Counted from the stretch's first letter, positions 14,101 to 22,494 are shown. The stretch: DNA of 64,000 bases from Xanthostigma xanthostigma (GCA_963575645.1 OY754464.1:47916192-47980191), one strand, 5' to 3'. Notes: generated by a model from the letters alone, not told the origin. Numbers and translations: made by a program.

Positions 14101-15231
14101 AACCACATGTCGCCACATCTGGTGACCCCGACGTGATTTGAATTATGTATTAATCTATTACTGCTGACACTATGTGAAGTATTAGGATGTGTGTCAGCAT
14201 TTAATGAATTGTGTGTGTAAACTACACGTGCACTTAAGGTGCGCTATGTACTGTTAAGGGGAGTCGCCACAGATCTAAAAATGGTTCTGTTTTATAGAAC
14301 AGACTCTCCTCTATTCAAAAAGCTACAATTTGAATAGACTTCGTGCGAAATTAACCTAGATATGACTTCTTTATACGCTTTATATTAACTTCACTTGTAA
14401 GTTTGTATGTATGTATGTATGTATGTTTGTAACTTTCATTTGGACTACAGCAAGTCGTTTATATAGCAGTATAATATGCAACCCAGTAAGTACACTGGCA
14501 GCCGTGCGGTCTAAGGCACGGGTCTTCACTGACGTCAACTCTTGGCATCAGAGTCGTGGTTCTAATCCCGTCCACGCCGAAAAAAAAATGTTTTTTTTTT
14601 CGGCAAATTTTTGACAATAAATCGAACTAAAAAGTGGAAAATAAATATAGTTTAAAAAAACTAAAAAAACGCTTTAGGTATACTTATCGAACTAAAAAGT
14701 AAAAAATATTTTTTTTTTAAATAAGCTTAAAAACCGTGGGGCGCTTTGTTCCACATTTTCGTACATCGAGTGCCCCACGCTTTTTAAGCTTATTTTAAAA
14801 AAAATATTTATGAATGAAAGTCAGCTCTGACGCACAAAGCGATAATAGAGCACATACCGCAGTTCAGCGGTATGTGCAAAAAACGCCAAACTAACGGTTT
14901 TGGAATTTTTACACTGGGATTATTCAATTACAATTGTTTCTTGACGCTGATGACTTCAGCTGTTTAGTGTCTACAATCTGCAAAACTTCTAAATTTGTTT
15001 TTACAAAAAATTATTATCACTTACCTTTATAATAATCTGATTTGTTAAACTGATGATGTAATTGAGCTACAAGAGCTTCTAAGCTTGATGTATCAACATT
15101 TTCTTCACACAATAATCTAAAATAAAGAAAAAATAGTGAGAATCTCATAACCTATAAATAACCAAAATATATGAGTGCAATTTAATTCCTTACTCTAATA
15201 AAGATAAACAGTTTTTCGACGACAACGCCAT
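2117..15231 (-). CDS. CNOT11: CCR4-NOT transcription complex subunit 11, 3' end missing
   Basis: Seven exons read on the minus strand: 15231-15194, 15116-15025, 11051-10903, 6335-6228, 5688-5513, 4316-4184 and 2326-2117. All have GT/AG borders and compatible phases, giving 906 nt (302 residues). The start is the ATG at 15,231, encoding MALSSKNCLSLLE. Matches to the family include a leucine-rich helical N-terminus (exons 2-3, ending LIFLHLL), the LTQIEKHYIAQLI segment (exon 4), SLAQSQIDLPL (exon 5), a PEFVTLAPPLHVCEDE segment (exon 6), and VWLN...KIVYHIGLTPAK (exon 7). CNOT11 docks on the N-terminal part of CNOT1 with CNOT10 in the cytoplasmic deadenylase complex. The vertebrate protein is about 510 residues, so the C-terminal helical domain is missing here, presumably off the left edge. 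Introns of 0.08-4.6 kb carry many transposons, but every visible exon is intact. CCDC130 lies upstream in the same orientation. Confidence 0.93.
2549..3116 (-). mobile_element. Internally deleted mariner-like element
   Basis: Long terminal inverted repeats begin CAGTATGTAAAC and extend about 75 bp, flanked by TA on both sides (target duplication). The minus-strand interior still encodes mariner-like transposase fragments: a segment around NGTLNSQKYLNMVRDQI, then one resembling PVRQFLNEMFP. The catalytic block between them is deleted. It lies in CNOT11 intron 6. Confidence 0.75.
3253..3613. mobile_element. Foldback MITE
   Basis: Inverted repeats of about 55 bp start GGGTGTGTTCCGAAATAT and end in the reverse complement (ATATTTCGGAACATACCC). 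No transposase is present. It lies in CNOT11 intron 6. Superfamily not assigned. Confidence 0.7.
6473..8537. mobile_element. 2.1-kb foldback DNA element
   Basis: Two near-identical arms of about 1 kb in inverted orientation meet near 7,500. Termini read GTCCGGTGCATTTAG and the inverse of GTCCAGTGCATTTAG, each next to TA. Nearly identical 71-codon ORFs on opposite strands (6,491-6,706 and 8,292-8,507) are just the two arms read in mirror image. The centre has short GC-richer repeats around TTTCGAGGATGC. It lies in CNOT11 intron 3. A shorter relative lies at 39,777-40,679. TA flanks suggest mobilisation by a mariner-superfamily transposase (inference). Confidence 0.8.
8586..9355 (+). mobile_element. 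Helitron-like non-autonomous element
   Basis: Starts TCTATACTAATATATAAAG after an A and ends ACCGCTAG before a T, which fits 5'-TC...CTRR-3' insertion between A and T. It carries an internal tRNA-Lys-like block and a conserved 3' part (GGTGAAACCGGACGGGACCG). A second, 5'-truncated copy with the same 3' end lies at 12,420-12,985. No Rep/helicase coding is present. It lies in CNOT11 intron 3. Confidence 0.6.
8850..8923 (+). pseudogene. tRNA-Lys(CTT)-like module inside a repeat
   Basis: The D-arm-like stretch, the loop CTCTTAA with anticodon CTT, and a T-arm GTGGGTTCGAGCCCCAC resemble tRNA-Lys. The acceptor stem and anticodon stem pair poorly, and a T-run follows as in a Pol III terminator. It is part of the surrounding 8,586-9,355 repeat, so it is a SINE-like or pseudo-tRNA module and not a working gene. 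Confidence 0.55.
9732..10271. mobile_element. hAT-type MITE
   Basis: Ends CAGAGGTTCCCAAAC and the inverse of CAGTGATTCCCAAAG are typical hAT termini. Subterminal sequence around 'gtagacc' and 'gacccctgggggtcga' is also inverted. Flanking 8-mers (GTTTAGAT and AGCTAGAC) are only loosely alike, as expected for an old insertion. No transposase ORF. CNOT11 intron 3. Confidence 0.65.
10292..10480 (-). repeat. Dispersed insect repeat 3' end (CTAGCTGTTGCCCGCGAC type)
   Basis: The block CTAGCTGTTGCCCGCGACTT followed by a 'ggtccagtcgtttcgaggattagt' stretch is a sequence type common in insect genomes. Read on the minus strand it ends in CTAG. Related ends occur near 24,222, 25,080, 27,042 and 33,579. 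Class uncertain: a Helitron-like or SINE/RTE-like 3' end. Confidence 0.4.
11543..11612. repeat. Perfect 70-bp spacerless palindrome
   Basis: Two 35-bp arms are exact reverse complements with no spacer (centre between 11,577 and 11,578, core TGTAGCGCTACA). CNOT11 intron 2. It may be the fused ends of a transposon. The right side continues into a repeat starting near 11,630 that recurs at about 23,690-23,960. Confidence 0.9.
12328..12409. repeat. Inverted repeat, 30-bp perfect arms
   Basis: The arms 12,328-12,357 and 12,380-12,409 are exact reverse complements (GCCACCCCCCAAAACTCATG...). They enclose 22 bases. This is probably a small foldback insertion or the joined ends of a larger element in CNOT11 intron 2. 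Confidence 0.85.
12420..12985 (+). mobile_element. 5'-truncated Helitron-like element with tRNA-Lys-like module
   Basis: Matches the 8,586-9,355 element from 'ttgttggatagcccatttat' onward and ends ACCGCTAG before a T. The tRNA-like block at about 12,608-12,680 has diverged (loop ATTCTTAGT, T-arm TTGGGTTCAAGCCCCAC). The 3' part (CATCTCGGTAAACTAAGATG) is strongly conserved. Immediately upstream is the 30-bp inverted repeat. Confidence 0.6.
13025..13108 (-). pseudogene. tRNA-like (class II, Ser/Leu-type) fragment
   Basis: Read on the minus strand, GGTGGCCGAGCGGTTAAG matches a class II tRNA D-arm and GAGTTCGATTCCCGCC a T-arm. The anticodon region is not convincing and the acceptor stem is poor. 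Probably a tRNA-derived SINE head or tRNA pseudogene in CNOT11 intron 2. Confidence 0.5.
13390..13925. mobile_element. Foldback with a nested Tc1-type mini-element
   Basis: A block of about 150 bp ('caagttgcatggaccaactt ... cggtacaaacgc') occurs left of centre and twice, inverted, to the right (13,640-13,740 and 13,800-13,920). At the centre, about 13,553-13,627, is a small element with ends CACTACTGGCCAAAAGTAAA and the inverse CTTTTGGCTGGTAGTG, which look like Tc1 termini. No transposase is present. Confidence 0.65.
13992..14271 (+). mobile_element. Miniature LTR-like (TRIM-like) element
   Basis: Flanked by a GATC direct repeat (13,988-13,991 and 14,272-14,275). It starts TGTGGCGACA and ends GTCGCCACA. 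The first 126 bp are a perfect hairpin: 58-bp arms 13,992-14,049 and 14,060-14,117 with a 10-base loop. Two bases after the hairpin is a primer-binding-site-like stretch TGGTGACCCCGACGTGA (from 14,120). A purine run AAGGGGAG (14,256-14,263) lies just before the right end. Seen: hairpin, repeats and flanks. Inferred: LTR-element origin. Confidence 0.55.
14371..14811 (+). mobile_element. tRNA-derived SINE-like repeat, copy 1
   Basis: Order: leader with a short (TATG)n run at about 14,406-14,427, a tRNA Leu/Ser-like head near 14,494-14,580 (GTGCGGTCTAAGGCACG and GTGGTTCTAATCCCG), an AT-rich body with repeated 'tcgaactaaaaagt', and a 3' stem-loop (14,700-14,811) with stem GTGGGGCGC...GTGCCCCAC. 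The second copy at 31,140-31,716 has the loop of this hairpin in reverse orientation. CNOT11 intron 2. Confidence 0.65.
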
Positions 15232-15404
15232 ATTCAAAGTCTAAAATATAATTATGTGTTCTTTTTTACACTAAATGTCAAATTTCTAAAATCGAAAACA
15301 AATCCGCACATGCAACATTGGTCCCAAACAATTTTGAAAATCGAATACTGAATAGATGCTCAAGGATAGGCATTAACAGCTGTTAATATATTTATCTATG
15401 GTTG

Positions 15405-16395
15405 GTTGTTAACTTGTCAAAAGAGCAGTTGATTTCCACGTGACAGTTGTTGACCGCGAAAAAGCTATGAAAATATTTAAGTACCAATAAATTTTCGAAA
15501 TTTCAGCCATTTCAGTACCGTGCGCTTTTTTAACATTACAACAATTTAGTTATAGAAACTACTTCCGATAAATATTAAATACTGCGAAAGTATTTTTTCA
15601 ACTGGGAGGTATGCATCTGTCTGTTTTATATTTATTATAAAATTTTTTTATTAACTATCATAAAACATGATTTAAATGTGATTAAACTTCGAGAGATAAA
15701 AACAATATTATGAAATTTTTACATAAAAAAGCTGAGCTACCGTGGTGTCTGATAGTATACAATATATTATATAGATGAAATGAAATTAAAATTTCGAAGC
15801 CATGAAAGATTTAAAACGATAAAAAAAGTACGAAAACAGATTTTTTCGCGTTATTTAAACGCCGACGTACAAGGCGATATTACAAATTTCAGTGAAACAA
15901 TCAATATAAGCAATCTAATAAAAATGAATGTCTGTTCGTTCATTTATCTGTGGGACCTATGCGTTCCTGTACCACCAATTATGATGACACTTTGGTGAGT
16001 TGTGCTCGCGCCGCGAATGTTCCTTGCCAAAAAATTCAAAGTGTAAAAACATTGTGTTTTTAAAGTGGCTATGTTATATGATGGAGTCGAAGGCTCCATT
16101 ACTGTTATCGTTGTCGTATTTCATTTGTTTGCCAGTAAATATTTGTTAAAAAGAGTAAATTCAGGACAGTCATCATGATCTATCAGTTCGTTAGTACATA
16201 GGTACTCAGTACAATTTGTAACATTTCCAGTATTACTGAAAATTTAATGAAATTATGCAAAACATACCAAAAATTTTAAATATTTACTTATATGGCAAAT
16301 TACAGCTGATAAGTTTGACAGGGTTACCTGAAAATTTAATTTTGGAGATAAACGCAGAGTAGTTGGACGAAAAATAGTTGATAGGAAAACTGATC
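15405..16395 (+). pseudogene. Unprocessed NEPRO duplicate, decayed
   Basis: Segments align in order with the NEPRO gene at 19,520: upstream sequence (about 15,405-15,540), the end of exon 1 ('gataaatattaaatactgcgaaag'), intron-start sequence, then exon 2 from 'gtgattaaacttcgagagat'. The last includes an open stretch MKLKFRSHERFKTIKK (from 15,780) like MKLKFRSDKGFKTMEK in NEPRO. It is interrupted by a repeat (15,922-16,140) and resumes at about 16,144 ('gtaaattcaggacagtcat') to about 16,390. Retained intron sequence shows a DNA-level duplication, not a retrocopy. The coding frame is broken by the insertion, deletions and stops. Confidence 0.85.
15922..16140 (+). repeat. Dispersed repeat interrupting the NEPRO pseudogene
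   Basis: The stretch from 'aaaaatgaatgtctgttcgt' to 'gtcgtatttcatttgtttgcc' includes 'cctatgcgttcct' and 'gaaggctccattactg'. A diverged copy lies at 19,720-19,884 in intron 1 of intact NEPRO. The two sit at different positions relative to the gene, so they are separate insertions. Non-coding. Confidence 0.6.
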
Positions 16396-16597
16396 AATTG
16401 TATTATTATATGATTTTCAATCTTATCGATTAAAAAAGAATACATGCTTTCAATTTTAGGGGTTTATATTTAAAAAAATAAAAACAAAAAATCAACAAAC
16501 TATAGCATTCTTTTTGTACATAAAACAGATTTATATTATAATAATTGTTATTAGTATTGTCATAACGATAGATACCATATCTAATATAAATTATAAT

Positions 16598-16809
16598 TTT
16601 AAAGAATAGCTTCTGTTGCTACATTGTTGAAACACCCATTGTTACATGTCTATATTAGAAAAATTTATTTCTCAAACAATGTCACCATCGGGATACGAAC
16701 CCCGGGATACGAACCCCGATGGTGACATTGTTTGAGAAATAAATTTTTCTAATATAGACATGTAACAATGGGTGTTTCAACAATGTAGCAACAGAAGCTA
16801 TTCTTTAAA
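16598..16809. repeat. Inverted repeat with 95-bp perfect arms, tRNA B-box-like loop
   Basis: Arms 16,598-16,692 and 16,715-16,809 are exact reverse complements. The junction contains GGGATACGAACCCC twice in direct order. On the minus strand this reads GGGTTCGTATCCC, close to a tRNA T-arm / Pol III B box. It looks like a tRNA-derived repeat end duplicated head-to-head. It lies between the NEPRO pseudogene and the 3' end of CCDC130. Confidence 0.85.
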
Positions 16810-17094
16810 GTTATTAAATAGTAGTACGCACTATACCGTATTAAAATTCACATAAATTATAATAATTATTCAAATTTATATACGCTCATTTAACGTCTTA
16901 TTAAAAATTGATATTTTTAAGTGTTTCGATAATTACTTCACGTTTAGTTTCGATTATTTTTGAAGGTGTGTTTCAAACAATTAAAATGGTGTGTTTTACA
17001 AATCAAAATTCTGAATATGCGTCGTTCTGAGACATTCAAATGTCAAATAACGCACTTATAACCAGACAAAAGTGGTGTATTCTATAAAAAAAAT

Positions 17095-18655
17095 TTAAGT
17101 TTCTGAATCACTTGATGAATCATAATCTACCAGACATAAGCTATTTTTTAATTTGCTTGGTTCTTCTGAGCGGCCACTATTTTTTAAATTATTTAATTCT
17201 TCCGTGCTACTATTTTTTAAATTATTTAATTCTTCCGTGCTACTATTTTTTAAATTATCTGGTTCTTTTATTTCGTCTGTTTTTACTACTGAAGAATTTT
17301 CACGACCATTTTGTGGTTTTTTGTTTATTTCTTCTGATTTTATATTTGAAAATGAAATCCGATTCAGTGTTGTTTTAGTGGTTAATGGTTTGGATTTCAC
17401 CGTTCGTAATTTGATTCCAGATAGTGATTGACTAGGAGTAATACAAGGTAACTTATGACGCCTCGTACTTATTCTTGGTAAAATCGATGATTTTAAAATT
17501 CTGCTTCGATCTCGAGTTGCTCGATCTTTGACGCTTTGAGCTGTCTTGTAAGATAATAACATTGCCAGTTTTTTATCTTCATCATTGTGTTTCAATAACG
17601 GAAGACCTATATTAGTTGCATATAAAGGTGCATCACCCACAACATTGGCTTTTCGTTCCTCCTAAATAACAAAAAAAAAAAATATATTGTAAAGTAAAAT
17701 GGATAATATAAAAAGTAAATGATTTTTTTGTTTAAGAGGTCTAATAAAAGTTACGTTTCTCTCACTCTAAATTTTTTTCTAAGAGCTTGGTTTGCAGCAA
17801 AATCGTCCATCCACGTCGATTTGTTACGCAGCATTAATTTTGTCAAATGCGGTTTTGAATCTGAAGCTACTGCAGCATCAGTACTCCCGTGTTCAAGTTT
17901 AAACATGGCATCATCAAACAACTTCTTTTGAACTTCTTTCGTTTCGGGTACAACTTGTTCATTTTGTGTTGGATCCCACCGGTTTTCTTGTCTCCGAGCT
18001 CCAGAGATAATTACATAATCCAAATTCTAAAAACATTATATCAGTTAAATAATGAATTATTACTAATAAGAGATCTGACAATTTATTACATTTGTAGTAA
18101 TACAACCGTCAGGAGCGCTATTGGCAATATAATGCAGGTCCATACTTAGTGTATTAAAAAAAGAGAATGTATAAACAGTACGTCGAATTATTCAGGTTGT
18201 GCCATCTATCAAATGAGCTACTATACTAATTTTCAATTTTAAAGGTCATTGTAAGGATTTATTTGTCTAAAGTCATAAAATGGCAATGCGTTGCAAGATA
18301 ATTATAATAGAATATCTACAAATTATAGAAAATAAATACTTACTCCAGGATCTGTTTTGATCTCGAAATGGTTATCGCATAAATGGCATTTCATTCTGAA
18401 TTGATACACGGGAGTTGTATAATACATTCCTATTTTCTTTTTTTCTGCGTTATATCGAACACCCATGCCTATGTGATTTTTACAACCTTCACACCAAATA
18501 TTGTATGGCATTTCGAAACGAATGATTAAAATGCCTTGATCTAGTTTCCGAGCTCTTTCTCGTAATGCATGGGTACCGAGAAACTTGTTAAGGCTACCCA
18601 CTTTTGGATCATAGTCCGGTGGGTAGTAATGATTGGTTCCTTTACGTTCACCCAT
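17095..18655 (-). CDS. CCDC130: CWC16-family splicing factor CCDC130 / YJU2B
   Basis: Three coding exons on the minus strand: 18655-18344 (104 codons), 18026-17766 (87) and 17661-17095 (188 plus TAA). All junctions are phase 0, giving 379 residues against 396 in the human protein. The start MGERKGTNHYYPPDYDPK is the family signature. A zinc-binding C4 site is seen: C55/C58 (IWCEGC) and C90/C93 (MKCHLC). Next come DYVIISGA, an NRWDPTQNEQV segment, a DAMFKLEHG helix and the LRKKFR|EERK junction. The C-terminal third is basic then low-complexity, with an 11-residue repeat STEELNNLKNS near residues 318-365, and ends LVDYDSSSDSET like the family. The paralogue YJU2 acts in the spliceosome at branching; CCDC130 is nuclear and its own step is less clear. 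An acceptor TTTTTTCAG (AG at 18,674-18,673) just before the ATG suggests a 5'-UTR intron. Confidence 0.95.
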
Positions 18656-19519
18656 TTTGCGTTAAGTTCTGTCTGAAAAAATATGATTTTTAATATAAAA
18701 TCAGTCTGATTTTTTACGGTCTGTTATCAAATTTTAGGGTAAAATTCTACTGAATGGGCACATATGAAAACGATAACGGGGTATGCTGTCACTTGCCAGT
18801 GCGGTTTCATTGTTATAATTAATATTTTTTGACTTATCAGATATTTAATTTCATTATAAAATTACTGAAAACATATCGTATTCAAATCGTAGATTATAGA
18901 CACTAAACAGCTGAGGTCATTCGGATACGTCAAATTATAATCGACAAAATATAGGAAAATAAAAAAAAAGCAAAACAATAGGAATAAAACTATATCACTA
19001 CAATTTATAAAATCGTTTTAAAAAACTTCAACAAACTTACGTTTTAGATACAAATTATATTTTATTTTTATCTGCCAATTTTTTGGTTAAAATTGTTTCA
19101 TTGACGTTTTCTGTCAATTTTGTATTTCAGTCACTAACGAACTTCAAGGCAGAGAACCATAGATTAATATATAATATATCTATGAGAGAACAAACACTTC
19201 TTCAAGGATGTCTTTTCACTGATCTTTTCTTAAATGGATAGCGTACAGACGTGAAAAGCAGCTGTCAATTTGTGCCAAATCTGAAATCACTTTTTAGTGT
19301 TACTGTCAACGATCAGCTGATTCCTTGACCCACGTGAAAGCAAAGCATTCTAGGAACAAGTTACAATCAATTTTAGAAAATATTTAGGACATAATATTTG
19401 TGTGTAAAAGTTCAGATTTTTCAAAGCCGTGCTCTTTTTTGGAAGTGATAACTATTATTGAGAAGAAAAGAAAGAAATTTGAATTTTCTTCTAACCTCTT
19501 AAATTATATTTTTTTCATA
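18656..19519. promoter_or_regulatory. Divergent intergenic region CCDC130 / NEPRO
   Basis: An 864-bp interval lies between two divergent start codons, so it must hold both promoters. A segment near 19,305-19,345 ('tcaacgatcagctgattcc ... cccacgtgaaag') is recognisable in the NEPRO pseudogene's upstream region (about 15,405-15,450, 'gagcagttgatttccacgtga'). The shared E-box-like CACGTG is the only candidate site I can point to. No clear TATA box. Confidence 0.4.
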
Positions 19520-22494
19520 ATGTGCGAATTGTGGAATAAGATTGATATTGTACCACCGCCGATAAATACTGCAAAAGTATTTATACAAAAGGAAGGTGTG
19601 TATATGTCTTGTGTGTACTTAGTATAGTAAAAACGAAATCAATGATCACACTAAATAATTTAGCTCTCTAATAACTATTTTTTTTTATACAGACTTTTTC
19701 ATTTATCTTATATATTTAAAAATGAATGCTCGTTCCTCTGTTTGGGTCCTATGCGTTCCTATACCATTCATCCGATTATGATGAAACTTTGGTGAAAAGT
19801 GTCACAGCCCCATGACTCATGAGACATGACTGTAATACAGTGGAGCCGAAGGGTCCACTACTGCTGTTGCTGCCGTGTTTGATCTTATGGCTAGTTTACA
19901 CAGTGCGAGCTAGCGTACGAGTCAGCCTGCCGAGTAACTGCACTGCAGTAACTCGCACTGTTTGGACGTCACTTACGAGTAACTCGCACGTGCGACTTAG
20001 ACAGTAGCTCGCATCCGAGTTACTTCAAAATTTTTTGTTTTCACTCGCATGCTCGCCCGCCAGCAACTCGTACATGACAGCAGCTCGGCCGTCGCTCGCA
20101 TCGTTTGGACGCGTTCGGCAGTAGCTCGCCAGTGCGAGCGGGATAGTCTACTGAGCGGAACCCGTGTTTTGTGCTGCGCCTGCGTAGTGTTTAACGAATT
20201 CAAAATGGCGGAGGATAGATGGTCTTCTGATAATAATATTTTATTCATGAAACTATACAGAGAGCAAGAAAATTTATGGAATTGTTTCGATAAAAACTAT
20301 CAAAATAGAGATATGAGAAAAGCTTCTTTGGAACATATCGCAAAAGAAATGCATCTTGATAACACCAAACCCTTTTCTTTCGCTCTTTTCTTTTTTGAAG
20401 TTTGTTATATACATTTTACAATTTTTGATATAATATTGTTGTCATAGAGCTTATCACCGTTTTTTTTATAACACGTTCACTCGACATCGTGGCAACTCGC
20501 AAGACTGGACAGCAGCTACTCGTATCGTGTAGACAGCAAAGGCGAGCCGAGCTACTGGCGTATGAGTAGACAAGCCGAGTAGCTGTCTACTGTCTGGTCA
20601 GCAGCTCGCACTGTGTAAATTAGCCTTTAGTGGCTTGCGAAGTCGTGAATAGTGACTAGTATATTATGTAAATATTTAGATTTGCATTATATAACTGAAA
20701 AAGTCTGTATTACAACAAAATCTATACTAACATTATAAAGAGAGAGTGCGAATTTTGTCAGTTTGTGTATATGCGGAGGGTAATTTCCGAAACTACTCAT
20801 CCGATTTCAAATTTTTTTTCACCAGTATTTAGAATGGACCGTCAGGATCGACAGGCTATATATTATTATCATGTTAAAATAAAATCGCTTTTTGTGTAGA
20901 TCAATTTTGCAACGTAAGTCAATGAAAAAACGGTGGCAGTCTACAAATTCGACTGAAGCCGGACTGGGCTACTAGTAGTTAAATAAGTAATTGTTATTTA
21001 GTGTGCACGTAGATTTGGTTTTTACTATACTCATAATTAAAAATGTTCTTTATTGACTGTACTGCTTAAAAATATGTTTTAGGTGTGATTAAACTTCAAG
21101 AAATAACAACTGAATTTATTAAAGAATTGGAGAATATGGCATTGTTACATAAAGAAGCTGCAATATTGTCGCGTGTAACATATAGAATGAAATTAAAATT
21201 TCGAAGTGACAAAGGATTTAAAACAATGGAAAAAGTAAACAGATCTCTTTTGCGCTATTTAAACACAAACATTCAGTGCGATATTAAAAATTTCAATAAA
21301 ACAATCAACTTGAACAATTATTCAAATAACGGAACGATATACCTTCCCTCTCGACAAATGCTAGAACATGTTCTAGTTCGTTTACAAGGTTTCGCCAAAC
21401 TGTTTTCTAGAATCGTTGATTCATGTTTAATTACTTCTAACTATATGTTAGAAAGAATAAATTCAGGACAGTCGTGGCCTATCAGTCTGTTAGTATTCAG
21501 TACAATTAGTAAAATTTGTAGTATTACTAAAGATTTCACAAAATTTATGTGTAATACTTACCAAAAATTATATATTTACTATGACAAACTACAACCAATA
21601 GGTTTAAAATGGTTACCTGAAAATGCAATTTTGGAAACGAACTTGGAGAAATGGTTGGATGAAGAATGGTTAAATGAAAAACAAACTTTCAATACACCAA
21701 TAATAAGTAAATCGAATGATAATAAAATTTTTGATCTCATTGATTTTAAAGATGATGACGTTGAATTTGATCTTAATTTTCAAATGGATAGTGAAAGTTC
21801 AAAGACAGATAGTCTTAAAAAAAATGAAAAGCAAAACCCTATCAGCAATTTTCAAACTGATACGTTGAAGATGAATTCAAAGAAAACCGGGAAAATGCAT
21901 ATTGATCAGAGCTCAAGTTATAAAATCATTCATAATATGAAACCCGTAATTGATTTTGGAGAACCAATACCGAGAAATATGTTTGATTCCACAAGAGAGA
22001 ACTCGGAATCTGTTTCACGGAAACATAACTCTGAAGATAATGGATACCAGTCCAATGTTGACAAATCTATAATTCCTGAAGTATCTGCAGCAGCATTAGG
22101 ACAACAAAATAGCATGGAAGTTAATGTTGACCAGAATGTAATATTAAACAACAAATTTCAAAATACTAAAAAAAATAATGCTTCAAAATCAATCGAAAAA
22201 AATACTAACACTTCAAATATAAAACTTAAAACACATGCCGTACGTTTCATAAACGATAAAGAAGATTTAAAACGTTTCATGATAAAAGAAACAAAATATC
22301 GCAAGAAAAATAGTCCTAAATGTTTATCGAAAGAATTGGATGATTTGCAGTGGCGAAAGTTACAAAAGCTGGCTGTTAAATCACTCAAAAAACTAAACAG
22401 TGACGAAATTGAAAATTGTACAAAATTAAAATCGAAAACATTAAATCAAATAAAGTTAGATATGTTGGTTTTATTGAAGCACAATAATCAGTAA
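19520..22494 (+). CDS. NEPRO: Nucleolus and neural progenitor protein homologue
   Basis: Two exons: 19,520-19,595 (MCELWNKIDIVPPPINTAKV...) with donor GTGTGT, and 21,083-22,494 after acceptor TTTTAG. They join through a split glycine codon to give 495 residues. Residues about 115-200 (PSRQMLEHVLVRLQGFAKLF, then ISLLVFSTISKICSITKDF) match the conserved helical domain of NEPRO/C3orf17, which in vertebrates is nucleolar and needed for neural progenitor maintenance and rRNA maturation. The C-terminal half is lysine/serine/asparagine-rich and basic near the end, as in the family. The exon-2 ORF could start internally at GTG 21,085 or at ATG codons, but the split codon and PP-rich first exon argue for the joined model. 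Intron 1 holds a Harbinger element and a Helitron-like element. The start lies 864 bp from that of CCDC130, on the opposite strand. Confidence 0.85.
19720..19884 (+). repeat. Dispersed repeat in NEPRO intron 1, host of a Harbinger insertion
   Basis: Diverged copy of the 15,922-16,140 repeat ('aaaatgaatgctcgttcct', 'cctatgcgttcctataccat', 'gaagggtccactactgc'). It is split by the 19,888-20,626 element and its last part ('gtggcttgcgaagtcgtgaa') may continue after 20,630. Confidence 0.55.
19888..20626 (+). mobile_element. PIF/Harbinger-like non-autonomous element
   Basis: Terminal inverted repeats GGCTAGTTTACACAGTGCGA and the inverse of GGCTAATTTACACAGTGCGA. Flanked on both sides by TTA (19,885-19,887 and 20,627-20,629), the usual Harbinger target duplication. 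Sub-terminal repeats of 'gcagtagctcgc' type. The interior has the start of a MADF-type ORF but no DDE transposase. Inserted in NEPRO intron 1. Confidence 0.8.
20205..20447 (+). CDS. Truncated MADF/Myb-SANT-like ORF of a Harbinger element
   Basis: 80 residues starting MAEDRWSSDNNILFMKLYRE. The first 55 look like a MADF DNA-binding domain (EQENLWNCFDKNYQNRDMR), which accompanies PIF/Harbinger transposases as the second protein. After HLDNTKPF the reading becomes hydrophobic and unrelated, which fits a lost splice donor or an internal deletion. A start in good context ('caaaatggcg') is present. Probably not functional. Confidence 0.6.
   Translation: MAEDRWSSDNNILFMKLYREQENLWNCFDKNYQNRDMRKASLEHIAKEMHLDNTKPFSFALFFFEVCYIHFTIFDIILLS
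20721..20975 (+). mobile_element. Short Helitron-like element
   Basis: Begins TCTATACTAACATTATAAAG after A and ends GGGCTACTAG before T. The interior ('ttccgaaactactcatccgattt', 'ttttgcaacgtaagtcaatg') recurs in reverse at 25,080-25,313. Non-coding. NEPRO intron 1. Confidence 0.55.

Noticed and set aside
15780-15998. Independent 72-codon gene
   Set aside because: It is a surviving piece of the NEPRO duplicate running into an inserted repeat.
17112-17431. Two plus-strand hydrophobic ORFs
   Set aside because: They are antisense shadows of CCDC130 exon 3, produced by the tandem repeat.
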